DNA of 64,000 bases from GCA-002697625 sp002697625 (GTDB taxonomy: Bacteria; Bacteroidota; Bacteroidia; Flavobacteriales; BACL11): contig CAXFOB010000039.1 in the NCBI GenBank assembly GCA_964004625.1, positions 124,001-188,000 on the forward strand, in the 5' to 3' direction. A program made the translations under genes and the position numbers. Positions 7,636 to 16,431 of the stretch are shown here, piece after piece (within the stretch, counting starts at the first letter, position 1; each line of letters starts with the position of its first letter). The notes under the pieces were generated by a model. The model made no database searches and was not told the origin of the DNA. It was given only the letters and a program-made list of their open reading frames with translations.

Positions 7636-10001
7636 TAAATTTTCATGTTACACTGAATAGCAACAGTTCTTGGGGGCATCATATTTGCTGGTCTACTCAT
7701 GTATTCGGTATTAAATACATTATTTATTACAATTCCTATTTTTGTAGTAGGGTTTAACTGATAAGAAGTTCTGAAATCTACAATAAAATCCCCATTTTTA
7801 AAATTTTCCCTAGCTTCATTGATTCCTGTAACTGTAGTCTGTTCAAATGCTAAACTGGTAAATATCCAATCAATATTTCTCATAAAATCATTATATCTAA
7901 AACTAGATCCTAAGGAAAATTTATTATAGTTTATCTCCAAATCTAACTTAGCAATATGCTGGTATCTATATTTTAAGATAGTTGGATCGGAACTACTGTT
8001 TGCATATGTGATATTCACTATAGAGTCAGCATCAAAAGCATGTTGTGTTTGAGCATAAACTTCAGATGTATCTAAAGAAATAGGATTCATATAGGTGTAT
8101 CCACCTAAGATATTAACGCTTAAATTATCATTTAACTTTCCTAGACCATTAAAACTTAATTCTAAACCACTTATTCTTGTTTTTCCTACATTGACTGATT
8201 TAAAACCTATTCCTGGGTTTTCATTACTTTCAAACGCTTCCCATTGTCCAAAGCTAAATTCCATCATATCATCATATTCCATTATGAAAGCAGCCGCATC
8301 AAAATAACCCATCCATGCTCCAATCTTCAAACCTTGTTTTACAGCAATCTCACCGCTCCACCCACTTTCTGGTTTTAACTCTGGATTTGGATAAATTTCT
8401 AACCCTGAATAGGTTGTAGAAATAAACATTTCGGCCATTGAAGGGAAACGGAAACCTTGACCCCAAGAACTTCTTAAATAAGTAGCCTTACCAACTTGAT
8501 AATTTGCTCCTGCTCTAAATACAGGTTTAGAAGAAGTATATTTATTGATTGAATCACCATCTATAAAGAATCTCTCTTCAGATGATACTTGAAAATGCTC
8601 ATATCTAGTTCCAAATGAAAGATTTAGTTTGTTCCATTTTTTATCTAATTGGGTATATAGAGAATGATTTTTTCTACTATTATGTCCTTGAAATAAGTCT
8701 GACTTTGCAATTACTAATTCGTTTGTTGTACCAGAAGTAACTCTTAGGTTAAGATGTTTAAAATGGTGTTGCCATTGATAATCAGAATAAAATGTTTCCG
8801 ATTGGTTGTCCTGTTTGTCATCAGCTCCATTTGTACTATTATCGTTATTTACAAACAAATATCTCGTTCTCAAATTATGAGTATTATTTTCATTAATATA
8901 TTGAATAAATGGATCGATATTGTAAGTGTTTCCGCTAGTAGTAGTAACAGAAGAATCTAAAGGAACATAGGCTTGGTCTAGTCCGTTCCAAATTAGAGCA
9001 GATCCTGTAGACTGGAATAAGAAATTACCATTTACACCATAGGATAATCCAGAATATCTTTTAGATCGATAATTTGTATTAAAATTAAATCTTTTTCTAT
9101 CTGTAATTTCTCCATATCTATAACCTTCATCTTTAAAATAATTCCCTCCGATTGTTAAATCAAGATTACCCAATTTTCTGGAATGAGAAAACTCTGTTCC
9201 ATAAAATTGCTGTCTGCTATCTCCCCACCAATTTAACACATCTCTTTTAGCGTGATCTGTCACTCCGAAATGTGTCGTGATTTTAGTAAAACCAGGAGAA
9301 GTATTTTTCTCTATTTCAGTTTGTTTTGGGAAGGCAGTTCTGATATTTATCACACCATTTAGTGCTGAAGATCCATATAACGCAGAAGAAGCTCCTTTTA
9401 TAACTTCAACTTGATTTATGTTTTCAGTTGCTATTAACTTCCATTGTACTTGTCCAGCGTCTCCAGAAATTAATGGCATATCATCTACCATAACTAAAAC
9501 TCTACTTCCAGCTCCATAACTCCATCCACTCCCCCCCCTAATATTAGCTTGTCCGTCTGTTATATTTACCCCCGGAATTTGATCCATTGCTGTTTGTATG
9601 TTTGTTGTGTTTTTATTTTCAATCAGACTAGGCTTGATAACTTCCATAGATACGGTAATTTCTTCAATTTTTTGCTCAAATTTTCCTGCAGAAATAACAA
9701 CTGTACCAATTTGCTGGCTTGCAGGTTTCATCTGAACATTAAATTCTGTTCTTTCAGATATTTCTTTTATAATAGTTTCGTATCCAATATATTTAAAAGT
9801 AATTGTGTTTTCTTCTCCCTTTACGAAGAGGTTAAACTCTCCATCTATATTGCTTGTTGTTCCATTTGTATTACTTAAAATAACATTTACACCAATCAAA
9901 GGTTCTTTAGTGTTAACATCTGTAATAACACCACTAATATTCTGAGAGTAAGAGGTTAAAATTGACAGAAAAAGAAGTACAAAAGTTAAACATTTCCTCA
10001 T
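7635..10001 (-). CDS. TonB-dependent outer membrane receptor
   Basis: Energised outer-membrane transporter. From the N-terminus it has a signal peptide (MRKCLTFVLLFLSILTSYSQ), a carboxypeptidase-regulatory-like beta domain with the GVITDVNTKEPLIGVNV start (about 22-95), and a plug domain (about 120-215: MDQIPGVNI, NIRGGSGWSYG, EVIKGASSALYGSSALNGVINI). A 22-strand type barrel follows and ends TVAIQCNMKI. I use the ATG at 10001, not the frame start at 10037, because the signal peptide then begins cleanly and a TAACTTTG promoter element lies 24 bases upstream. There is no SusD partner, so a glycan role is less likely. The substrate (siderophore, vitamin or other) cannot be told. Confidence 0.9.
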   Translation of the reverse strand: MRKCLTFVLLFLSILTSYSQNISGVITDVNTKEPLIGVNVILSNTNGTTSNIDGEFNLFVKGEENTITFKYIGYETIIKEISERTEFNVQMKPASQQIGTVVISAGKFEQKIEEITVSMEVIKPSLIENKNTTNIQTAMDQIPGVNITDGQANIRGGSGWSYGAGSRVLVMVDDMPLISGDAGQVQWKLIATENINQVEVIKGASSALYGSSALNGVINIRTAFPKQTEIEKNTSPGFTKITTHFGVTDHAKRDVLNWWGDSRQQFYGTEFSHSRKLGNLDLTIGGNYFKDEGYRYGEITDRKRFNFNTNYRSKRYSGLSYGVNGNFLFQSTGSALIWNGLDQAYVPLDSSVTTTSGNTYNIDPFIQYINENNTHNLRTRYLFVNNDNSTNGADDKQDNQSETFYSDYQWQHHFKHLNLRVTSGTTNELVIAKSDLFQGHNSRKNHSLYTQLDKKWNKLNLSFGTRYEHFQVSSEERFFIDGDSINKYTSSKPVFRAGANYQVGKATYLRSSWGQGFRFPSMAEMFISTTYSGLEIYPNPELKPESGWSGEIAVKQGLKIGAWMGYFDAAAFIMEYDDMMEFSFGQWEAFESNENPGIGFKSVNVGKTRISGLELSFNGLGKLNDNLSVNILGGYTYMNPISLDTSEVYAQTQHAFDADSIVNITYANSSSDPTILKYRYQHIAKLDLEINYNKFSLGSSFRYNDFMRNIDWIFTSLAFEQTTVTGINEARENFKNGDFIVDFRTSYQLNPTTKIGIVINNVFNTEYMSRPANMMPPRTVAIQCNMKI

Positions 10002-10024
10002 ATTTTTATATTTTATATAGAAAA

Positions 10025-10032
10025 CAAAGTTA
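10025..10032 (-). promoter_or_regulatory. -7 promoter element of the TonB receptor-kdsB operon
   Basis: TAACTTTG on the minus strand, 24 bases before the ATG at 10001. No Fur-box-like inverted repeat was recognised nearby. Confidence 0.5.
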
Positions 10033-10118
10033 AACAATTTGATGAAATCAGAAAGTTATTTACTTGACAAAAGAAGAGGAATTTATTTTAAGTCTATTAA
10101 AAGAAAAATGTAAAGATG

Positions 10119-10148
10119 TTTGTTTTTTAAAAATATACTATACATTTG
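10119..10148 (+). promoter_or_regulatory. Promoter of gdhA (-33 TTTG, -7 TACATTTG)
   Basis: TTTG at 10119-10122 and TACATTTG at 10141-10148 are separated by 18 bases. This is the most complete two-part Bacteroidota sigma-A promoter in the window. It leaves a 5' leader of roughly 35 bases before the gdhA ATG. Confidence 0.65.
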
Positions 10149-10188
10149 CCTAAATATTTAAAAACTAAACCTATTTTAATATAAAATA

Positions 10189-11523
10189 ATGGACCAAAAA
10201 GTACACGATTTTATGAATGAAGTAGCCTCTAAAAATGTAGGTGAAACAGAATTTTTACAAGCAGTTGAGGAGGTAGCAGAGGTTATTATCCCATTTATGG
10301 AAGAAAACCCTAAGTACAACAAGAAAATGATCCTGGAAAGAATGGTAGAACCAGAGAGGGTGTTGATGTTTAGAATTCCATGGTTGAACGATAATGGTGA
10401 CACAGAAGTAAACAGAGGGTATAGAGTAGAGTTCAATTCTGCTATTGGTCCTTATAAAGGGGGCTTAAGATTTCATCCTTCTGTAAATTTATCGATTCTT
10501 AAATTTTTAGGATTTGAGCAGGTATTTAAAAACTCTTTAACCACATTGCCAATGGGTGGTGGTAAAGGAGGTTCCGACTTTAATCCTAAAGGAAAATCAG
10601 ATAATGAAGTAATGAAGTTTTGTCAATCTTTTATGACAGAATTATTCCGTCATATTGGTCCGAATACGGATGTTCCCGCAGGAGACATAGGGGTTGGCGG
10701 TAGAGAAATAGGATACATGTTTGGTCAATACAAAAGAATTAGAAACGAATTTACTGGAGTACTCACAGGTAAAGGAATGACTTGGGGTGGTTCTTTAATT
10801 CGTCCTGAAGCGACAGGTTATGGAAATGTATATTTCGCTCAAAACATGTTAGAAGTAAAAGGAGATTCTTTTAATGGTAAGATAGTTACAATTTCTGGGT
10901 CTGGAAATGTGGCGCAATACGCTTGTGAGAAAGCTACTGAGTTAGGAGCTAAAGTGGTTACCCTTTCTGATTCTTCCGGGTATATATATGATGCAGATGG
11001 AATTAACGCAGATAAATTAGCTTTTGTAATGGAGCTAAAAAATGTAAAAAGAGGAAGAATTAAAGAGTATGCAGATAAATATGGATGTGAATTCCATGAG
11101 GGAAGACCATGGGTAGTAAATTGTGATATAGCACTGCCTTGTGCAACACAAAATGAGTTGAATGAGGAAGATGCGAAAACTTTAGTGTCTAATGGGTGTA
11201 TTTGTGTTTCGGAGGGAGCAAATATGCCTTCTACGCCTGAAGCAATTGAAGTATTTCAAAATGCAAAAATATTATTTGCTCCAGGAAAAGCTTCAAATGC
11301 TGGTGGAGTTGCAACTTCTGGTTTAGAGATGAGTCAGAACTCATTAAGAATGAACTGGACGAGTGAAGAAGTGGATGCAAAGCTGAAGCAAATAATGAAA
11401 GATATTCATACTTCTTGTTTAGAGTATGGAACAGACGGCTCCCACGTTGATTATGTAAAAGGAGCTAATATTGCAGGTTTTGTAAAAGTGGCAGACGCCA
11501 TGCTAGACCAAGGTTTAGTTTAA
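10189..11523 (+). CDS. gdhA: NADP-specific glutamate dehydrogenase
   Basis: Interconverts 2-oxoglutarate plus ammonium with glutamate, mainly for nitrogen assimilation. The 444-residue length matches hexameric class I enzymes. Substrate-site motifs are visible: GPYKGGLRFHPSVN, LPMGGGKGGSDFNPKGKSD (catalytic lysines), and PAGDIGVGGREIGYMFGQYK. The nucleotide-binding region TISGSGNVAQYACEKA is near residue 235. C-terminal NAGGVATSGLEMSQN is typical. It has its own promoter and ends at a strong terminator, so it is monocistronic. Confidence 0.97.
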   Translation: MDQKVHDFMNEVASKNVGETEFLQAVEEVAEVIIPFMEENPKYNKKMILERMVEPERVLMFRIPWLNDNGDTEVNRGYRVEFNSAIGPYKGGLRFHPSVNLSILKFLGFEQVFKNSLTTLPMGGGKGGSDFNPKGKSDNEVMKFCQSFMTELFRHIGPNTDVPAGDIGVGGREIGYMFGQYKRIRNEFTGVLTGKGMTWGGSLIRPEATGYGNVYFAQNMLEVKGDSFNGKIVTISGSGNVAQYACEKATELGAKVVTLSDSSGYIYDADGINADKLAFVMELKNVKRGRIKEYADKYGCEFHEGRPWVVNCDIALPCATQNELNEEDAKTLVSNGCICVSEGANMPSTPEAIEVFQNAKILFAPGKASNAGGVATSGLEMSQNSLRMNWTSEEVDAKLKQIMKDIHTSCLEYGTDGSHVDYVKGANIAGFVKVADAMLDQGLV

Positions 11524-11547
11524 ATCTTATTAATAGATATAGATTTT

Positions 11548-11573
11548 AAAGGAGGTTTTTTCCTCCTTTTTTA
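11548..11573 (+). terminator. Intrinsic terminator after gdhA
   Basis: Perfect 8-base stem AAAGGAGG/CCTCCTTT with a six-T loop and a following T-rich tail, starting 25 bases after the gdhA stop. Confidence 0.85.
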
Positions 11574-11579
11574 TTTGTG

Positions 11580-11587
11580 TACTTTTG
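11580..11587 (+). promoter_or_regulatory. -7 promoter element of kbl
   Basis: TACTTTTG lies directly after the gdhA terminator and 21 bases before the kbl ATG. No TTTG -33 box at the usual spacing is visible, because that stretch is the terminator tail. Confidence 0.55.
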
Positions 11588-11608
11588 TGATTCCAAAAAA
11601 ATAAAATT

Positions 11609-12799
11609 ATGTACGGTAAACTTAAACAGGAACTACAGACAGAACTTGATAATATTAAGGCAGAAGGCCTGTATAAAGATGAGCGAGTAATTATGAATCC
11701 TCAAGGGGCACTTATAAAGGTGAGTACCGGAGAGGAAGTGCTTAACTTTTGTGCCAATAATTATTTAGGATTATCTTCTCATCCAGAAGTAATTCAAGCT
11801 GCAAAAGACACTTTAGACACACACGGTTACGGTATGTCTTCCGTTCGTTTTATTTGTGGCACGCAAGATATTCATAAAGATTTAGAGCGAAAATTATCTA
11901 ATTTTTTAGGAACAGAAGATACTATTCTATATGCAGCAGCTTTTGACGCAAATGGTGGGGTCTTTGAACCTCTTTTTTCTGTAGAGGACGCTATTATATC
12001 AGATGAATTGAATCACGCTTCTATTATTGATGGGGTTCGTTTGTGTAAGGCAAAAAGGTACCGCTACAAAAACAATGATATGCAAAGCTTGGAGGATCAA
12101 TTAAAGTTGTCTCAACAGCAAAGAAACAGAGTTATTGTAACAGATGGGGTTTTCTCTATGGATGGATATATAGCGCAATTAGATAAAATTTGTGTTTTGG
12201 CAGAAAAATATGACTCCCTTGTAATGGTGGATGATTCTCACTCTACAGGTTTTGTAGGCAAAACAGGAAGAGGTACGCACGAGCATTGTAATGTGATGGG
12301 GAGAGTAGATATTATTACCTCAACCCTAGGTAAAGCTTTGGGTGGAGCTATGGGAGGTTTTACTTCTGGAAGAAAAGAAATTATTGATATTCTTAGACAA
12401 AGATCTCGTCCATATTTATTTTCTAATTCCTTAGCTCCATCAATTGTTGGGGCCGCATCTAAGGTTATTGATTTACTTTCAGATTCTACTGATTTAAGGG
12501 ATAAATTGGAGGAAAATACAAGATACTTCAGAGAAAAAATGACGGATGCTGGTTTTGATATTCCTAAAGGAACGCATCCTATTACTCCGGTAATGTTGTA
12601 TGATGCAAAACTTGCACAGGAAATGTCGAATAAGTTGTTGAATGAAGGAATTTATGTAATTGGTTTCTTTTTTCCAGTTGTTCCAAAAGAAAAAAGCAGG
12701 ATTAGAGTACAGATTTCTGCTGCTCATTCCAAACAAGATTTAGATAAAGCAATAAAAGCTTTTATAAAGGTAGGCAAAGAGTTGAAAATAATTTATTAA
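11609..12799 (+). CDS. kbl: Glycine C-acetyltransferase (2-amino-3-ketobutyrate CoA ligase)
   Basis: PLP enzyme that cleaves 2-amino-3-oxobutyrate with CoA to glycine and acetyl-CoA, the second step of threonine breakdown. The 396-residue length is normal. Motifs are ANNYLGLSSHPEV, SSVRFICGTQ, VDDSHSTGF, and the PLP-lysine segment STLGKALGGAMGG near residue 245. Related alpha-oxoamine synthases (BioF, Spt) share the fold, but the N-terminus and FCANNYLGL/RFICGTQ motifs favour Kbl. The usual partner, threonine dehydrogenase (tdh), is not in the window. Confidence 0.93.
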   Translation: MYGKLKQELQTELDNIKAEGLYKDERVIMNPQGALIKVSTGEEVLNFCANNYLGLSSHPEVIQAAKDTLDTHGYGMSSVRFICGTQDIHKDLERKLSNFLGTEDTILYAAAFDANGGVFEPLFSVEDAIISDELNHASIIDGVRLCKAKRYRYKNNDMQSLEDQLKLSQQQRNRVIVTDGVFSMDGYIAQLDKICVLAEKYDSLVMVDDSHSTGFVGKTGRGTHEHCNVMGRVDIITSTLGKALGGAMGGFTSGRKEIIDILRQRSRPYLFSNSLAPSIVGAASKVIDLLSDSTDLRDKLEENTRYFREKMTDAGFDIPKGTHPITPVMLYDAKLAQEMSNKLLNEGIYVIGFFFPVVPKEKSRIRVQISAAHSKQDLDKAIKAFIKVGKELKIIY

Positions 12800-12840
12800 G
12801 ATAAATTGTTAATAAAAGGCGGCAGGAAAAAAAATAAATG

Positions 12841-12848
12841 TATTTTTG
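12841..12848 (+). promoter_or_regulatory. -7 promoter element of rplM-rpsI
   Basis: TATTTTTG lies 33 bases before the GTG start of rplM. The leader is short, and I saw no convincing L13-type leader fold in it. Confidence 0.5.
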
Positions 12849-12881
12849 CAGACCTTTTTAACAGGATAAAAATTAAATATT

Positions 12882-13337
12882 GTGGATACATTAAGTTACA
12901 AAACATTATCAGCAAATAAAGAAACAGCCAACAAAGAGTGGTTTGTAGTAGATGCTGAAAACCAAATTTTAGGTAGAATGTCTTCTAAAATCGCTAAGGT
13001 TTTAAGAGGAAAATATAAAACTAATTTCACTCCTCATGCAGATTGTGGTGATTACGTAATCGTAATAAATGCAGATAAAGCAATTATGACAGGGAAGAAA
13101 ATGACAGATAGAGAAATTTTTTCTCATACAGGATACCCTGGTGGACAAAAAAGACTAACTCCTATACAAATGTTAGAAAAAGATGGGACATCTTTAGTAA
13201 AGCATTCTGTAAAGGGAATGTTACCTAAAAATAAATTAGGAGCTGCTATATTAAAGAACCTTTATATTTTTTCAGGTTCTGAGCACAATCATGAAGCTCA
13301 AAAACCTAAATCATTAAATTTAAACGATCTTAAATAA
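12882..13337 (+). CDS. rplM: 50S ribosomal protein L13
   Basis: Early-assembly protein of the large ribosomal subunit. Typical motifs are WFVVDAENQILGRMSSKIAKVLRGK, DCGDYVIVINADK and HTGYPGGQKRLTP. The length of 151 residues matches Bacteroidota L13. Translation starts at GTG; the resulting N-terminus MDTLSYKTLSANKET is the standard Bacteroidota form, so this start is well supported. rpsI follows after one base, the conserved pairing. Confidence 0.98.
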   Translation: MDTLSYKTLSANKETANKEWFVVDAENQILGRMSSKIAKVLRGKYKTNFTPHADCGDYVIVINADKAIMTGKKMTDREIFSHTGYPGGQKRLTPIQMLEKDGTSLVKHSVKGMLPKNKLGAAILKNLYIFSGSEHNHEAQKPKSLNLNDLK

Positions 13338-13338
13338 T

Positions 13339-13725
13339 ATGGGAACAGTTCATACTATAGGGAGGAGAAAAGCATCTGTTGCTAGAATCTATGTAACAGA
13401 AGGAAAAGGAAAATTTGTTGTAAATGGAAAAGATTATAAAGAGTATTTTCCAATTGAAACCTTGCAATACAAATTAAACCAACCATTTAAAGTATTAAAA
13501 AAAGAGGGACAATATGACATTAAAGTAAATGTAAATGGAGGTGGAATAAACGGACAGGCAGATGCTATAAAATTAGCTATTGCTCGTTCTCTTTGCGAAA
13601 TTGATGCAGAAAACCGACCTGCATTAAAAGCAGAAGGATTACTTACAAGAGACCCAAGAGTTGTAGAAAGAAAGAAACCAGGACAGAAAAAAGCAAGGAA
13701 AAAATTCCAGTGGGTTAAGAGATAG
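13339..13725 (+). CDS. rpsI: 30S ribosomal protein S9
   Basis: Small-subunit protein whose C-terminal tail reaches the P-site tRNA. Motifs: GRRKASVARIYV near the N-terminus, the VNGGGINGQADAIKLAIAR core, and the basic C-terminal tail ending KKARKKFQWVKR with the conserved terminal Lys-Arg. At 128 residues it is complete. It is co-transcribed with rplM. Confidence 0.98.
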   Translation: MGTVHTIGRRKASVARIYVTEGKGKFVVNGKDYKEYFPIETLQYKLNQPFKVLKKEGQYDIKVNVNGGGINGQADAIKLAIARSLCEIDAENRPALKAEGLLTRDPRVVERKKPGQKKARKKFQWVKR

Positions 13726-13761
13726 AATCAATCAAATTATTAATATATGTTTAGCATCTAA

Positions 13762-13798
13762 ACTGATAGGACAAGTAAAATAACTTCTACCTATTAGT
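13762..13798 (+). promoter_or_regulatory. Hairpin in the rpsB 5' leader
   Basis: ACTGATAGG (13762-13770) pairs with CCTATTAGT (13790-13798) over nine base pairs including one G-U. An inner AAGT/ACTT helix (13773-13776 with 13783-13786) stacks inside. It ends 26 bases before the rpsB ATG. The position suits an autoregulatory ribosomal-protein leader, but the function is inferred. It has no T-tract, so it is not a simple terminator. Confidence 0.45.
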
Positions 13799-13824
13799 TG
13801 CTGAAACCAAAAAAGAAAGTAAAC

Positions 13825-14610
13825 ATGGCAAGAACAAATTTCAAAGAATTATTAGAGGCAGGTGTACACTTTGGGCACCTAAAAAAGAAATGGAATCCAG
13901 GAATGACTCCTTATGTATTTATGGAGAGAAATGGAATTCATATTATTGACTTAAACAAAACAGTAAGCATGCTTGATGAAGCGGCTGCCGCTATGAAGCA
14001 AATTGCAAGATCAGGTAAAAGTATTTTATTTGTCGCTACTAAGAAACAAGCAAAATCTATTGTTTCAGAATTTGCACAATCTGTAAACATGCCTTATATA
14101 ACAGAAAGATGGCCTGGTGGATTATTAACTAACTTTTCTACAATCAGAAAATCCATCAAAAAAATGGATTCTATTGATAAGATGGGAGAGGATGGTACAT
14201 TAGCTACTTTATCAAAAAGAGAAAGATTACAAATTTCTAGAACTAGAGAAAAATTAGAAAGAAATTTAGGTTCTATATCTAAAATGAATAGAATGCCTTC
14301 AGCAATATTTATTGTCGATATTACAAAAGAACATATTGCCGTAGCAGAGTCAGCAAAGTTAGGGATACCAACTTTTGCAATGGTAGATACTAATTCTGAT
14401 CCAAATCAGATTTCTTTCCCAATTCCATCAAATGACGATTCTTCAAAATCTATCAGAAAGATTATGGAAGTAATTACTGATGCGGTAAAAGAAGGATTAG
14501 CAGATAGAGACCAAGCAAATGCTGAAAAGGCAAAAGCTAAAGAGGAAAAAAAAGCTATAGAGGAAAAGAAAGCTAAAGAGGAAAAAACAGAAGAAACAAC
14601 TGAAAAATAA
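13825..14610 (+). CDS. rpsB: 30S ribosomal protein S2
   Basis: Small-subunit protein needed for S1 binding. The start is the ATG at 13825 (MARTNFKELLEAGVHFGHLKKKWNP). The longer frame from 13798 begins at a TTG inside the leader hairpin and adds unlike residues. Other family motifs are RWPGGLLTNFSTI and NSDPNQISFPIPSNDD. The C-terminus is a Lys/Glu-rich low-complexity tail (repeated KAKEEKK-like units, last 30 residues or so), which is variable in the family. tsf follows after eight bases, the conserved rpsB-tsf pair. Confidence 0.97.
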   Translation: MARTNFKELLEAGVHFGHLKKKWNPGMTPYVFMERNGIHIIDLNKTVSMLDEAAAAMKQIARSGKSILFVATKKQAKSIVSEFAQSVNMPYITERWPGGLLTNFSTIRKSIKKMDSIDKMGEDGTLATLSKRERLQISRTREKLERNLGSISKMNRMPSAIFIVDITKEHIAVAESAKLGIPTFAMVDTNSDPNQISFPIPSNDDSSKSIRKIMEVITDAVKEGLADRDQANAEKAKAKEEKKAIEEKKAKEEKTEETTEK

Positions 14611-14618
14611 AACAAAAA

Positions 14619-15584
14619 ATGGCAGATATTAAAGCGGCTGATGTAGCCAAATTAAGAAAACAAACAGGTGCTGGTATGATGGACTGCAAAAAGGCATTAG
14701 TAGAAGCTAATGGTGATTTTGATGCAGCTATTGATGTACTTAGAAAAAAGGGACAAAAAGTTGCTGCTAAAAGAGCAGATAGAGATGCTTCTGAAGGAGT
14801 AGCTATTACAAAAATTAACTCAGATAACACAGCGGGAATTGCTATAGTATTAGCCTGTGAAACGGACTTTGTTGCTAAAAACGATTCGTTTAAGGATTTA
14901 GCTTCTCAATTTGCAGATATTGCTTTAAATCATTCAGACAAAGATTCGTTTATGTTAGCAGATTTTGGAGGTATGACTGTTGCAGAAAAGTTAGTTGAGC
15001 AAACTGGCGTTATAGGTGAAAAATTAGATATTTCTTCTTTTGAAAGAGTAGAAGCGAACTATGTTGGATCTTATACTCATGGTGTTAAAATTGCTGTATT
15101 AGTAGGTTTAAACAATTCAGTAGATAATGTTGATGAGTTAGCTAAGGATTTAGCAATGCAAGTTGCTTCAATGGGGGCTACAACTTTATCTTACAAAGAT
15201 TTTGATGCAGACTATGTATCTAACGAAACAGAAGCAAGAATTGCTGCTATCGAAAAAGAGAACATTGAATTAGGAAGATTAGGAAAAACATTAAAAAATG
15301 TTCCTAAATACATTTCTATGTCTCAACTTACTGATGAAGTAATGACAGAAGCAAAATCTGAAATAGAAGATCAGTTAAAATCAGAAGGGAAGCCAGAGCA
15401 AATTTGGGATAAAATTGTTCCTGGAAAAATAGATAGATTTATTTCTGATAACACAACTTTAGATCAGGAGCAGTGTTTGTTAGACCAAAACTTTATTAAG
15501 GACGAAAGTAAGAATGTAGATTCGTATATTAAATCTTATGGAGATGTTGCTGTAAGTTCTTTTAAAAGGGTTTCTTTAGGATAA
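14619..15584 (+). CDS. tsf: Elongation factor Ts
   Basis: Nucleotide-exchange factor that recycles EF-Tu from GDP to GTP form. The N-terminal UBA-like domain AADVAKLRKQTGAGMMDCKKALVEANGD and the following VLRKKGQKVAAKRADRDASEG are diagnostic. The core CETDFVAKNDSF is also present. Its 321 residues include the longer Bacteroidota form with two core repeats. It ends at a strong terminator, closing the rpsB-tsf operon. Confidence 0.97.
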   Translation: MADIKAADVAKLRKQTGAGMMDCKKALVEANGDFDAAIDVLRKKGQKVAAKRADRDASEGVAITKINSDNTAGIAIVLACETDFVAKNDSFKDLASQFADIALNHSDKDSFMLADFGGMTVAEKLVEQTGVIGEKLDISSFERVEANYVGSYTHGVKIAVLVGLNNSVDNVDELAKDLAMQVASMGATTLSYKDFDADYVSNETEARIAAIEKENIELGRLGKTLKNVPKYISMSQLTDEVMTEAKSEIEDQLKSEGKPEQIWDKIVPGKIDRFISDNTTLDQEQCLLDQNFIKDESKNVDSYIKSYGDVAVSSFKRVSLG

Positions 15585-15610
15585 CAAAAAGCACAAATAC
15601 AAATATTTCA

Positions 15611-15637
15611 AAACCACCCAATTGGGTGGTTTTTTTA
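15611..15637 (+). terminator. Intrinsic terminator after tsf
   Basis: Nine-base stem AAACCACCC/GGGTGGTTT with AATT loop and a T-tract, 27 bases after the tsf stop. Confidence 0.9.
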
Positions 15638-15682
15638 TTTTCAAAAAAATCTATCAATCTTTTTCAATTTCTCTTATTTACG

Positions 15683-15690
15683 TATCTTTG
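15683..15690 (+). promoter_or_regulatory. -7 promoter element of pyrH-frr
   Basis: TATCTTTG lies 20 bases before the pyrH ATG, just downstream of the tsf terminator. Confidence 0.5.
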
Positions 15691-15710
15691 GGCAACTTTT
15701 TTAATTACTT

Positions 15711-16418
15711 ATGAAATATAATAGAATACTTTTAAAACTCAGTGGGGAAGCCTTAATGGGAGATCAGAATTACGGTATTGATTCTAGTAGATTGTCAGAT
15801 TATGCAAAAGAAATCAAACAAATTGTTGATAAAGGAATTCAGGTTTCTGTAGTTATTGGTGGAGGGAATATTTATAGAGGTATTCAATCAGAAGGAGCTG
15901 GTTTTGACAGAGTTCAGGGTGATTATATGGGTATGTTAGCAACAATAATTAATGGCATGGCACTTCAGTCGGCACTAGAATCTATTGATGTACAAACAAG
16001 ACTACTTACCGCAATCAGGATGGAACAAGTAGCTGAACCATATATAAGAAGAAAAGCAACTCGACATCTGAGTAAAAAGAGAGTAGTCATCTTTGGAGGA
16101 GGTACCGGTAATCCGTATTTTACTACAGATACTGCGGCTACACTTAGAGCTATTGAGATAGAGGCAGATGTAATATTAAAAGGAACACGAGTAGATGGAA
16201 TATTTACAGCAGACCCTGAAAAAGATTCGTCTGCAACAATGTATGAAACAATTAGTTTTGATGAAGTATTTAAAAAAGAATTAAATGTAATGGACTTGAC
16301 CGCTTTTACTCTTTGTAAAGAAAATAAATTACCAATAAAAGTGTTTAATATGAATACTCAAGGGAATCTCGAAAAGGTTTGTAATGGAGAGAATGTTGGT
16401 ACATTAGTGAAATTTTAA
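15711..16418 (+). CDS. pyrH: Uridylate kinase (UMP kinase)
   Basis: Phosphorylates UMP to UDP with ATP in pyrimidine nucleotide synthesis; the bacterial enzyme is a hexamer regulated by GTP and UTP. Amino-acid-kinase fold motifs: ILLKLSGEALMG at the N-terminus, VVIGGGNIYRG, RVVIFGGGTGNPYFTTDTAA, and LKGTRVDGIFTADP. At 235 residues it is complete. frr follows after 13 bases, a widely conserved pairing. Confidence 0.98.
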   Translation: MKYNRILLKLSGEALMGDQNYGIDSSRLSDYAKEIKQIVDKGIQVSVVIGGGNIYRGIQSEGAGFDRVQGDYMGMLATIINGMALQSALESIDVQTRLLTAIRMEQVAEPYIRRKATRHLSKKRVVIFGGGTGNPYFTTDTAATLRAIEIEADVILKGTRVDGIFTADPEKDSSATMYETISFDEVFKKELNVMDLTAFTLCKENKLPIKVFNMNTQGNLEKVCNGENVGTLVKF

Positions 16419-16431
16419 AAAATTATTAGTT

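Noticed and set aside
12849..12881. L13-type autoregulatory leader before rplM
   Set aside because: The leader is about 33 bases and AT-rich with no convincing stem.
13798..13824. Longer S2 starting at the TTG at 13798
   Set aside because: The added residues lie in the leader hairpin and do not match S2; the ATG at 13825 gives the family N-terminus.
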